Source: Puniceicoccaceae bacterium 5H
GTDB taxonomy: Bacteria; Verrucomicrobiota; Verrucomicrobiia; Opitutales; Oceanipulchritudinaceae
Assembly (NCBI GenBank): GCA_009772895.1
Contig: WOUP01000001.1
Span: forward strand, 186,001-250,000
DNA length: 64,000 nt
Direction of reading: 5' to 3'
The notes beneath the pieces are model-generated. The model did no database searches. It was given only the letters and a program-made list of their open reading frames with translations, and was not told where the DNA came from. This document shows positions 9,468 through 17,614 of the stretch, one piece after another; position 1 is the stretch's first letter; every line of letters starts with the position of its first letter. A program made the translations under genes and the position numbers.

Positions 9468-10094
9468 TTAGGAGAGGTGTAGGCAGAGTTGCTGGCCGGG
9501 CCCGTGCACGCCTTCGATGAGGATACCCTCGACGTCGGCGGTTTTGGACGGGCCGGTAACCCAGATGACGTTGGGATCGTCACCCAGCTCTGCCAGGGCC
9601 TCGCTCATGGTGGAAAAGATAGGAGCTTCCTCGGTCAAAACGGCGACATGCACCCAGGGGGCGAGGGCACCCAATCGATTAGAGGTGCCGCGGTCCTTGA
9701 GGATAATGGTGCCGCTTTCGACGATGATGCCGCTGGCTTTGGTGATGCCGAAGCTGTAGCGTTCGAGCGATGCGCGGTCGAACTCCGGATGCAGCGTAAA
9801 GGCCGAGCCGAGACCTTCGCGCAGGCGGTCGATCAGTTCGGGGTCGCAATAGCCTTCGGTCACGCCATGCTCCTGCAAAAAGGCAGCGCATTCCTCGATC
9901 TTCTCATAGGCGTGGCCGTTAACGGCGGCCAGGTTGCGGGCGAAGGCCTGCCAGCTCTCTTCCGCGCCGAGGCGGGGCAGGGAGGTGAGTTGGCCGACTT
10001 CGTAGTCGGGGTAGGGCGACGCTTTGCCGGCGGACTGCAGGGGCTGGAGAGCCTCGCGGATAGCGGCGAAAATGCGGCTGCGGTCATCGCTCAT
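9468..10094 (-). CDS. lutC: LutC-like lactate utilization protein (LUD domain)
   Basis: The 208-residue protein is a LUD-domain protein (formerly DUF162) of the LutC/YkgG type. The characteristic [21 protein letters not shown] segment lies near residues 110-130 and the C-terminal [22 protein letters not shown] closes the domain. LutC works with LutA and LutB in the Fe-S-dependent oxidation of L-lactate to pyruvate. Its start lies inside the end of lutB (11-base overlap), which implies coupled translation, and rhaA follows after 22 bases. Its place inside a rhamnose operon suggests it deals with lactate derived from rhamnose through L-lactaldehyde. That step is inferred. Confidence 0.93.
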   Translation of the reverse strand: MSDDRSRIFAAIREALQPLQSAGKASPYPDYEVGQLTSLPRLGAEESWQAFARNLAAVNGHAYEKIEECAAFLQEHGVTEGYCDPELIDRLREGLGSAFTLHPEFDRASLERYSFGITKASGIIVESGTIILKDRGTSNRLGALAPWVHVAVLTEEAPIFSTMSEALAELGDDPNVIWVTGPSKTADVEGILIEGVHGPGQQLCLHLS

Positions 10095-11496
10095 GGTTGC
10101 GCTCCTTTTGGTGTTCCTTCATCCAGTTGCGGAATTTGCCGCCTTGCCATTTCGGCAGCGTGCGCTGGCGCGTCCAGGCCCGTAATGGCGCGATCGGCAT
10201 CATGTCGTAGGGCAGACCGTTCAGCAGGTTGGCCGACTTCATGGCGGTGCGCCAAACCTTGGGGTGCGTCGCGAGCTCCGACCACAAAGTCATGTCCGGC
10301 GTGCCGATGGCCGCCTTGTCCGCGTGCTCCGTCTTGGCCTTGTTGCGCAGGCGCAAGAGCAAGTCGGGGATCGGGATGTTGACCGGGCAGACTTCCTGGC
10401 ACGCGCCGCAAAGGCTGGAGGCTTTCGGCAGGTCCGCCAATTCCGGATAGCCTGCCTTGCCCGCAAGCAGCGGGCTGAGCACCGCCCCCAGGGGGCCCGG
10501 GTAAACGGAGCGATAGGCGTGACCGGAGGACTGACGGTAAACAGGGCAGACATTCATGCAGGCCCCACAGCGGATGCAGCGCAGGATCTCGCGACAGTCC
10601 GAGGCCAGCACTTCCGTGCGGTTGTTGTTAAAGAGGATAACGTGCATCTCCTCCGGACCCTCGGGCTGGCTCTCGCTGCGCGGGCCGGAGATAAATTCGG
10701 TGTAGACGGTCAGTTGCTGACCGGTGGCGGAACGTCCCAGTAGGTTCAACATCACGCCGAGGTCCCGGTCGGTGGGCACCAGCTTTTCGATGCCGATCAG
10801 GGCGATGTGGCACTTGGCGCCGGCAAGGCCGAAGCGCGAATTGCCCTCGTTGGTCACAATCACCATTCGACCGCTTTCGGCCGAGATGAAATTGCCCCCC
10901 GTCATCGTCACTTCGCCCTGCAGATACTTTTGGCGCAGGTGCTTGCGGGCTCGCTGCGTGATGACTTCCGGCTCGTCATTGTATTCGCCGAGGCCGTGTT
11001 TCTCGAAGGTCTTGGCGATCTGGCGGCGGTTCTTGTGGATGATGGGTTTGACCACGTGGCTCGGGTGGTCTTCGTCGAGCTGGAGGATGAACTCGCCGAG
11101 GTCGGTTTCGACCATGTCATAGCCCTTTTCGGTCAGAAAATCGTTCAGCTCGATTTCCTCGCTCGCCATGCTCTTCGACTTGCAGATGGTGCGGGCCTTG
11201 CGTTGCTGGATGATCTCGAGGATCTGCTCCTTGGCCGAGTTCCCGTCCCATGCGAAGTGGACCTGGATGCCGTTGGCGCGCATCTTCTGCTCCGCCTGCT
11301 CCAGATAGGTGTCGAGGTGTTCGAGCGTATGCTGCTTGATCTGTCCGGCCAGCTCGCGGATGGCGTTGGCGTCGGGGAAGTCGGCGGCAAGGATTTCTCG
11401 ACGTTTGCTGACGCCTGAGGCGGAGCCAGCGCGGACCGCTTCCTTCACGTCGGCCGCCAACACCTCGGAAAATGTATCGATCTCCTGGTGCTTCAT
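10084..11496 (-). CDS. lutB: LutB-like iron-sulfur lactate utilization protein
   Basis: The 470-residue protein has an N-terminal LUD-like domain (KSKSMASEEIELNDFLTEKGYDMVETDLGEFI) and a C-terminal ferredoxin-like segment. The latter carries two four-cysteine clusters, CIRCGACMNVCP near residue 311 and CGACQEVCP near residue 361. These should bind two [4Fe-4S] clusters for electron transfer. It is the LutB/YkgF subunit type of the L-lactate-oxidising complex, expected at the cytoplasmic face. The start shares a base with the lutA stop and the end overlaps lutC by 11 bases, so the three are tightly coupled. The length is close to Bacillus LutB. Confidence 0.95.
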   Translation of the reverse strand: MKHQEIDTFSEVLAADVKEAVRAGSASGVSKRREILAADFPDANAIRELAGQIKQHTLEHLDTYLEQAEQKMRANGIQVHFAWDGNSAKEQILEIIQQRKARTICKSKSMASEEIELNDFLTEKGYDMVETDLGEFILQLDEDHPSHVVKPIIHKNRRQIAKTFEKHGLGEYNDEPEVITQRARKHLRQKYLQGEVTMTGGNFISAESGRMVIVTNEGNSRFGLAGAKCHIALIGIEKLVPTDRDLGVMLNLLGRSATGQQLTVYTEFISGPRSESQPEGPEEMHVILFNNNRTEVLASDCREILRCIRCGACMNVCPVYRQSSGHAYRSVYPGPLGAVLSPLLAGKAGYPELADLPKASSLCGACQEVCPVNIPIPDLLLRLRNKAKTEHADKAAIGTPDMTLWSELATHPKVWRTAMKSANLLNGLPYDMMPIAPLRAWTRQRTLPKWQGGKFRNWMKEHQKERNHER

Positions 11497-12257
11497 TAGA
11501 GGGCTCCTTCGTTGCGCAGCGCGTCACGGATGAGCTGGACGACGTGCTGGGCGTTGTAGTCGACGCCCGCTTTCTGGGCCAGCCCACGCATGTGCATGAG
11601 GCAACTCATGTCGCCGGAGACCACGAGGTCGGGCTTTTCCTGCTGCAGGTTTTCGATTTTGATCTTGCCCATTGAGGACGAGATATTGGGAAAGGCCACG
11701 GAGAACGTGCCCCCGAAGCCGCAGCACTGCTCCGGCTCACCGATCTTGACCACTTCCACGCCGTCGATGGAACGCAGGAGCTTGTCCATGGCCGCACCAG
11801 TGCCCGAGCCGCGGGTGTGGCACGAGTTGTGGACGGCCACCTTGGCCTGGTAGCGACCGGGAATGGCCTCGACGCCCAGACCGTTGACGAGGAAGTCGCA
11901 AAGCTCCCAGGTGCGGCGGGCGAAGTCCTCCATCTCGGGCAAGTCCGTCTCTTTCTCGAACGCGAGCAGGTTGCCGTGGAAGACCATGGCAGCGCAGGAG
12001 CCGGAGGGCACGATTACGGGTTGGTCGCCCGCAAAGGCGTGGGCCTGGTGGCGCGCCACCGTTCGCGCGGCCTTCCAATCGCCGCCGTTAAAGGCGGGTT
12101 GGCCGCAGCAGGTCTGGTTTTCCGGGAAATCCACGGTGCAGCCAAAAAACTCCAGCACTTCCACCGTGGCACGGGCGACGTCGTCAAAAAACGCGTCACA
12201 CAGGCAGGTGGACATCAGCTGGATGTGCGGACTGCGGGGACGATCTAAAGTTTGCAT
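11496..12257 (-). CDS. lutA: LutA-like (Fe-S)-binding lactate utilization protein
   Basis: The 253-residue protein contains two CCG-type cysteine-rich domains, seen as NQTCCGQPAFNGG near residue 66 and EQCCGFGGTFS near residue 187. These modules are found in LutA/YkgE, GlpC and heterodisulfide reductase subunits and hold Fe-S or redox centres. It opens with HIQLMSTCLCDAFF, typical for LutA. It sits 11 bases after rhaB and abuts lutB. In the operon it completes a LutABC complex that would oxidise L-lactate to pyruvate, linking the lactaldehyde branch of rhamnose breakdown to central metabolism. Confidence 0.95.
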   Translation of the reverse strand: MQTLDRPRSPHIQLMSTCLCDAFFDDVARATVEVLEFFGCTVDFPENQTCCGQPAFNGGDWKAARTVARHQAHAFAGDQPVIVPSGSCAAMVFHGNLLAFEKETDLPEMEDFARRTWELCDFLVNGLGVEAIPGRYQAKVAVHNSCHTRGSGTGAAMDKLLRSIDGVEVVKIGEPEQCCGFGGTFSVAFPNISSSMGKIKIENLQQEKPDLVVSGDMSCLMHMRGLAQKAGVDYNAQHVVQLIRDALRNEGAL

Positions 12258-12268
12258 AAGCAGCGGGG

Positions 12269-13768
12269 TTAGGCTGTTTGCTGGCAGATGGCGTCGAAAC
12301 GGGCGACCACGGCGGCCAGGTCCGGCACAGGGCGGGGTGCGTACCGGTCGAGCGGGAAGGACTCTTGAATCAGTTTACGCCCTGCCGCCATATCCTCAAT
12401 CACTCCCATCGCCTTCATTTGCATGATGGCGTTGCCGAGCGCGGTGGCTTCGATCGGGCCGGCCAGAATTTCGCACTCGGTGGCGTCGGCCGTCAGCTGG
12501 TTGAGCAGTCGGCTTTGGGCGCCTCCACCGACGATGTTGATGCGCTCGAGCGAAAGGCCGGTCAGGTCGCGCAGGGCGTTGAGGGTGCGGCGATAGGTTA
12601 ATGCCAGCGTGTCTTGGATCGCGCGGATGATGGCGCCTTTGGTCTCAGGGATGATCTGATCCGTCTGGCGGCAAAACTCGCGGATTTTTTCCGGCATCTC
12701 ACCCGGCACGAGGAAAGGGCCGTAGTCGGGATTGAGCAACACGCGCCAGGCCGGCTCTTTGGCCGAGGCCTGGTCCAGTTCGCCGAAGTCGACCTTTTCT
12801 CCGTTTGCGCGCCAGTCGCGAACACACTCCTGGATCATCCAGAGGCCGACGATGTTGCGCAGCAGACGGTTGGTGCCTTCCGCGCCGGCCTCGTTGGTCA
12901 TGCCGGAGTTGAAGGCTTCCTCTGCCAGCACCATTTCGCGCGTTTCCACGCCGAAGAGCGACCATGTGCCCGAGCTGAGGAACGCCGTCGATGCGTTCAT
13001 GCACGGCGCCGAGACGTAGGCGGAGGCCGTGTCGTGGGATGCGACGGTGACGACCTTGAAGTCGACGCCCAGCTCCCGTTGCAGTGCGGGCTTCAGGCTG
13101 CCCAGCACGGTCGCCGGTTGCACCACGTCGCAGAAGACGCTGCTGGGAATGCCGTAGGCCTGCAGCAATTTGGGATGGAAGCCGAGGCGAGTGTCCATCA
13201 GTTGAGACGTGCTGGCATCCGTCAACTCATTGGCTTTTACGCCGCTGAGCAGATAGTTGATCCAGTCCGGCATGAAAAGCAGCCGGTCGGCCTGCGTCAC
13301 CAGCTGGTTGCCGTGCTGGAGGTCTGCACAAAGCTGATTGGCCGTGTTGAAGAACTGGTTCTGGATGCCCGTCTCTCGAAAGCGTTCGAATGGCGAGAAC
13401 TTGCGGTCCATCCACGGCACGATCTGATCCGTCCGCCCGTCGCGATACTGGAAAGGATCGTCCAGCGCTTTACCCTCGGCATCGAGCAGCACGTAGTCGA
13501 CGCCCCAGGTGTCCGCCCCGATGGAGCGGATGTCCGAGCCGTAGGTTTCGGCTGCCGCCTTTAACCCGCGCAGAAACTCCTCCTGCATGACCTGGAGGTC
13601 CCAGTGCAGGCCGCCGTTGCGATCGTAGAAAGGCGTGGGAAAACGGTGTAACTCGTGCAGTTTCAGCCGTTCATCCTGCCACACGACCGCGATGACTCGC
13701 GAGCTGGAGGCACCGCAATCGATGGCGATGAAAACATGTCGTGCTGAATGGGGTTCAGGAGTAGGCAT
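12269..13768 (-). CDS. rhaB: Rhamnulokinase
   Basis: The 499-residue FGGY-family kinase phosphorylates L-rhamnulose to rhamnulose-1-phosphate with ATP. Visible motifs are the phosphate-binding DCGASSSRVIAVVW at the N-terminus, GADTWGVDYVLLD near residue 86, SSGTWSLFGVE near residue 262 and the C-terminal INIVGGGAQSRLLNQLTAD. The length and motif order match RhaB. It is the first gene of the minus-strand operon rhaB-lutA-lutB-lutC-rhaA, and its start faces a DeoR-type regulator 243 bases away. No rhamnulose-1-phosphate aldolase is found in the window, so the product must be cleaved by an enzyme encoded elsewhere. Confidence 0.96.
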   Translation of the reverse strand: MPTPEPHSARHVFIAIDCGASSSRVIAVVWQDERLKLHELHRFPTPFYDRNGGLHWDLQVMQEEFLRGLKAAAETYGSDIRSIGADTWGVDYVLLDAEGKALDDPFQYRDGRTDQIVPWMDRKFSPFERFRETGIQNQFFNTANQLCADLQHGNQLVTQADRLLFMPDWINYLLSGVKANELTDASTSQLMDTRLGFHPKLLQAYGIPSSVFCDVVQPATVLGSLKPALQRELGVDFKVVTVASHDTASAYVSAPCMNASTAFLSSGTWSLFGVETREMVLAEEAFNSGMTNEAGAEGTNRLLRNIVGLWMIQECVRDWRANGEKVDFGELDQASAKEPAWRVLLNPDYGPFLVPGEMPEKIREFCRQTDQIIPETKGAIIRAIQDTLALTYRRTLNALRDLTGLSLERINIVGGGAQSRLLNQLTADATECEILAGPIEATALGNAIMQMKAMGVIEDMAAGRKLIQESFPLDRYAPRPVPDLAAVVARFDAICQQTA

Positions 13769-14011
13769 AAAAGTCGGTATAACCGGAGGGGGCTTCCGCG
13801 AGACCGCCGTCTACGGCAATCACCGGTTGGACGCCCTTGTTCCGTGAAAAGTTGAGTGGACTAAAGGAATAGACAAGGAAGGGGATGGCGACGCGCGAAA
13901 TTGGTTTTTCCACGCTGTTTCGTTGGGTTTTTTGCTGCCTCGAAGCGTCAGACTCGACAAAGCCCACAAATTAGGTCAAAGTCAAAGCAAAACACAGAAA
14001 ACCAAAATTAA
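13769..14011. promoter_or_regulatory. Divergent promoter region rhaB / DeoR-type regulator
   Basis: A 243-base spacer between two divergent genes holds both promoters. The right end is AT-rich and contains a tandem GTCAAA-GTCAAA at 13975-13986 followed by A-rich repeats just before the regulator start. Direct repeats of this kind are plausible DeoR-family binding sites. The operator call is inference. Confidence 0.35.
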
Positions 14012-14767
14012 ATGCTGGCATCCCAAAGACATCGCATCATCCTTGAAACGCTGCATGAAGCGGGTGCGGTTCGCACCGCTGCGCTGGCCGAACAGCTGAA
14101 CGTAACCGAAGAAACGGTGCGTAAAGATCTTTTGAAGCTGGAGAATTCCGGCAAACTCAAGCGGGCTCACGGCGGCGCGGTACTTGAGGTGTCGCTGGAC
14201 CGTGAACTGGACTACCAGGAACGCGAAGGGCAACAAATCAAAGAAAAGGCCAGAATTGCCAAGCGCGCGCTGCGGTTGATCGAACCGCGGTCCAGCATCT
14301 TTCTGGACGCCAGTTCCACGGTTTTGGCTTTGGCCCGCCTGCTTGAGGATCGTGAGCTGACGGTGATCACGCATGCGCAGAAAGTCGTGTCGCAGCTCAG
14401 CCATCTGGCGGACGTCAAGGTGATCCAGTTGGGCGGCAATCTGGACCGACGTTCCCTCAGCTTTACGGGACCGGCGACGATCGACAGCTTGCGCCGCTAC
14501 AAGATCGACCAGTTTTTCTTCTCCTGCCGCGGTCTGCACGAGACGCGCGGACTCAGTGAAGCCTCCGAAAGCCAGGCGGCGCTGAAATACGCCCTGTTCG
14601 AGCAAGCTGAGCAAGTCGTGCTCCTGGCCGACCACACCAAGTTTGGGCTCAGCTCCTCCTATTTCTTCGGTCAGGCGGACGATCTGGACGTGGTGGTAAC
14701 GGACCAGATGCCGCCGGAGCCGTATCAAAGAACTCTCAGTCCGGCCGAACTGGTGCTCGCGAACTGA
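14012..14767 (+). CDS. DeoR/GlpR family transcriptional regulator
   Basis: The 251-residue protein has an N-terminal DeoR helix-turn-helix (HRIILETLHEAGAVRTAALAEQLNVTEETVRKDLLKLE, residues 6-43) followed by KRAHGGAV, the usual end of the wing. The C-terminal DeoRC sensor domain includes FLDASSTVLALARLL and VIQLGGNLDRRSLSFTGPAT. Such regulators typically repress sugar operons and respond to a phosphorylated sugar. It is divergent from rhaB, so regulation of rhaB-lutABC-rhaA, with rhamnulose-1-phosphate as a possible effector, is a reasonable inference. Its stop nearly touches the convergent GH115 stop (14769). Confidence 0.93.
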   Translation: MLASQRHRIILETLHEAGAVRTAALAEQLNVTEETVRKDLLKLENSGKLKRAHGGAVLEVSLDRELDYQEREGQQIKEKARIAKRALRLIEPRSSIFLDASSTVLALARLLEDRELTVITHAQKVVSQLSHLADVKVIQLGGNLDRRSLSFTGPATIDSLRRYKIDQFFFSCRGLHETRGLSEASESQAALKYALFEQAEQVVLLADHTKFGLSSSYFFGQADDLDVVVTDQMPPEPYQRTLSPAELVLAN

Positions 14768-14768
14768 T

Positions 14769-17375
14769 TTACTCTGCCGTCTCCTTCGGGCCGAGGTAGC
14801 CACGCGGGAGCTCACCAAAGTGTAGCACCATCCTATCCACGACCACGCCGGCGTCGACCTGGTAGAGCTTCAGACGGTGGGAGCCCGCTGAAATCTCGCC
14901 GAGCGATACTTCGACCTGCAGGCGATGGTCGAGCACGGCCTGCTTCCATTGTTTGCTGCCCGTATGGCGGGTCACGTTGACCTGCTGCGGGGCCTGGTCG
15001 TCGATGCCCACCGCCAGACGTAAGCCGTGCCCTTCGTCAATCGGGTAGGTCGGCAACAGGTCGAGGGTCAGCGTCGCGGCGCCGGAGGAGGTCGTTCGGA
15101 TCGCGTATTCCAGCGCCGCAGCCTTGGAAGTGCGGTTGGTCTGATCGAAAGAAGCGGCGGTGACGGGAAAGATAGCGACCGCATCGCCCGTGCGCCCCAA
15201 TTCCGGGATCACTTGCCAGCTTGCTTCATCGGGCGCCGAACGAGCGGTGAAGTGCTCGGCCTCGATGGCGACCACGCCTTCATGCTCGACGAAGCGCTTC
15301 GGGGCCTGGGCATCTGCCAACAGCCCGCCGATGTCTTCCCGGGGGAAGAGCTTTGCGTCGAGTTCTTCCGCCACCAGACCCTCCGCGGGCAGCACCACGG
15401 GCACGGTCCGGAAGGAGCGCCACATGTTATCCGCCGGTTCGACCGCCATCATGCGGTTCCACTTGCCACCGGCGATCTCGTGGTTGTAGCGGTTCGTCAG
15501 TTCGGTCAGCCGTGCGTCAGACTGGCGGGCTTTCAGCCCATACTGCCGGGCGAGGGCCGGATCGTGGTTGAAGTAGTGGCGGTAGAGCTCGTTGTAGAAA
15601 ATCCGATCGTTGGCCATCGCCGTCGCGACGACGGGGTAGTAGACCAGCTCGTAAAAGGCATCCTGATCGGCCTCCGGCAACTGGTCGGTCAGGCCCTCCG
15701 CCTGCTGGACCAACGCGGCAAAAGCGGCCGTGCGCTCAAGGCGTTCCTGCTCGGTCAGTGCGCTGTCGCGTTCTCGGGTGTAGGGCAGCCACCATTGCAG
15801 GTGCTCCGGGCGACGCTGGAAGTTGAGCCGGTAGTAGCCGCGCATCAGCTTCGCAATGGCGTCGGCATGTTCGGGGCCAAACTCCCGGGCAGCCCAGGTG
15901 GGCAGGAAGTCGGGTAACGTATCGAGGTTCCAGCGGTCGATATCCCAAGCCATTTGCAGGAAGAACTCCATCCCGATCTCTCCCGGTTTGATGTCGCCGA
16001 CGTTGACGATCCATTGATCGCGTACGCCGAGTTCGTAGGCCTTGGCCATTTCCTCCCAGATCTGGGCCGGCGGGGTGGAGTTGAGCCAGAGGTAGGCGAG
16101 GGGGGAGCCGAGGTAGGAAATGTGATAATAGACCCCGGAGCCACCTTCCCGGGCGCGTTCTTCCGACGTCGGAAAGTGGCGGATGTAGCCGTGGTTGTCG
16201 TCGGGCCACATCAAGGTCACGTCCTCAGGCACCCGCAGGCCCTTGCGGTAGAGGTCGAGCACCTCCTTATAGGGCGTAAAGACCTGGGGCACCTCGGTCA
16301 CATCTTCGTTTACGTGCTCGCGCAACATGTCGCGCTGGTCCTTGATCACACGTTCGAGCAGGGCGACCTTTTCGTCGTCGCTGGCCCCGCCCGTCATGCC
16401 GCTGTCGTGGATTCCGCGCATGCCGAGCGTGTATATGTTCTCGAAGTCCCCGTTCTGGCGCACGCGTTCTTCCCAGTAATCCGCGACTTCATCGGGATGG
16501 GTCGCATAGTTGAAGTGGCTCTTCGGCAGGGTCCATTCCGTTACGTTGTTGCGCAGCATCGGCTCCGCATGGGACGAGCCCATGACAATGCCGTATTTGG
16601 CGGCCAGCTCGGCATTCTCGGGATACAGGTTGAACGCCTTAGTCACTTCGTGCATCGCCGGCCAGATCATATTGGCCTTCAGGCGTAGTAGAAGCTCGAA
16701 TACCTTGTCGTAGGTCTTCGGGCCGATGTCGCCTAGTTCCGGATCAAAAGTCTGGGCCGCCCACGGGTGCAGCGCCCAGTCTTCGTCGTTGATGAAAATG
16801 CCCCGGTATTTTACCGACGGCGGCCCCTGGACGTATGGACCCGCGGGAAGGGCGACTTGCAGGTTGTGCTCGACCGCAACGTCTGCCCACCAGTACCACG
16901 GCGAAACACCGATGGCCTGGGAAACTTCGTAGATGCCATAAATGGTACCGCGCATGTTGCTACCGGTAATGACGAGCGCCGTGTCCACTCCAGGTAAAGG
17001 ATCCTGCACTGACTGGATCACAAACGACTCCCATTGGCCCTGTATATCCTGCACATCCAGCTTCCCAGCCTCGACCAGGCGGCGGATGGGTTGCTGATCC
17101 AGTTGCCCGATCAAGACCACAGTCTTTGCATTCGAAGCGGTGTCCTGAAGCAGCTCAGGGCGCTGGCCCGTGACGCGTTCGACATCGGCGGCGAGGTCGT
17201 GTGCGGCCCGAGTGATCGGGGCTGGAAGATCCTCGGCCAGCAGGAGGGGCACGGCCTTGGTCTGTCGGATGAGCGGGAAAATATCGGCATCATTCGGGGC
17301 CGCTGACTGCAAGGGCTTGGCCGTGGCAGCAGCGAAGATGAGCAGCAGGCTGATGAAAAGGCACAGAAGGCGCAT
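14769..17375 (-). CDS. GH115 family glycoside hydrolase (xylan alpha-glucuronidase-like)
   Basis: The 868-residue secreted protein has a signal peptide of about 19 residues (ending ATA-KP). An N-terminal alpha/beta domain has ITGSNMRGTIYGIYEVSQAIGVSPWYWW. The GH115 core carries KYRGIFINDEDWALHPWA, KANMIWPAMHEVTKAF and MWPDDNHGYIRHFPTSEE. These are recognisable hallmarks of the family that removes 4-O-methyl-glucuronic acid from xylan. The C-terminal third contains an Ig-like region with TLDLLPTYPIDEGHGLRLAVGID. The length fits GH115. The gene is divergent from a GH10 xylanase, so the two probably form a glucuronoxylan locus: one cuts the backbone and the other removes side groups. The enzyme likely acts in the periplasm or outside the cell. 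Confidence 0.9.
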   Translation of the reverse strand: MRLLCLFISLLLIFAAATAKPLQSAAPNDADIFPLIRQTKAVPLLLAEDLPAPITRAAHDLAADVERVTGQRPELLQDTASNAKTVVLIGQLDQQPIRRLVEAGKLDVQDIQGQWESFVIQSVQDPLPGVDTALVITGSNMRGTIYGIYEVSQAIGVSPWYWWADVAVEHNLQVALPAGPYVQGPPSVKYRGIFINDEDWALHPWAAQTFDPELGDIGPKTYDKVFELLLRLKANMIWPAMHEVTKAFNLYPENAELAAKYGIVMGSSHAEPMLRNNVTEWTLPKSHFNYATHPDEVADYWEERVRQNGDFENIYTLGMRGIHDSGMTGGASDDEKVALLERVIKDQRDMLREHVNEDVTEVPQVFTPYKEVLDLYRKGLRVPEDVTLMWPDDNHGYIRHFPTSEERAREGGSGVYYHISYLGSPLAYLWLNSTPPAQIWEEMAKAYELGVRDQWIVNVGDIKPGEIGMEFFLQMAWDIDRWNLDTLPDFLPTWAAREFGPEHADAIAKLMRGYYRLNFQRRPEHLQWWLPYTRERDSALTEQERLERTAAFAALVQQAEGLTDQLPEADQDAFYELVYYPVVATAMANDRIFYNELYRHYFNHDPALARQYGLKARQSDARLTELTNRYNHEIAGGKWNRMMAVEPADNMWRSFRTVPVVLPAEGLVAEELDAKLFPREDIGGLLADAQAPKRFVEHEGVVAIEAEHFTARSAPDEASWQVIPELGRTGDAVAIFPVTAASFDQTNRTSKAAALEYAIRTTSSGAATLTLDLLPTYPIDEGHGLRLAVGIDDQAPQQVNVTRHTGSKQWKQAVLDHRLQVEVSLGEISAGSHRLKLYQVDAGVVVDRMVLHFGELPRGYLGPKETAE

Positions 17376-17614
17376 GATCGAAAGGGTAGGCGTAGGGGAA
17401 TTCGAAGGCGGTTAACATAACATGAAAGTTGGGACGGGGCGCGACCTGAAGGGGGCAGAAATCAGACCGTGGGAGGACGCTCCGGCACCCTCCCACCGGG
17501 ATTTGTATCACGCGGACAAGTTCAGGCGAGAGGTTCTAAAGTTAGAGTCAGCAAACACTCGGGGAGCAACCATGCCACGATAAACTTCAACTGTTCACTT
17601 ACCCCTTCTGTGTT

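Noticed and set aside
13755-13967. 70-codon minus-strand frame overlapping the rhaB start
   Set aside because: It overlaps the 5' end of rhaB in another frame and covers the promoter region, with no domain.
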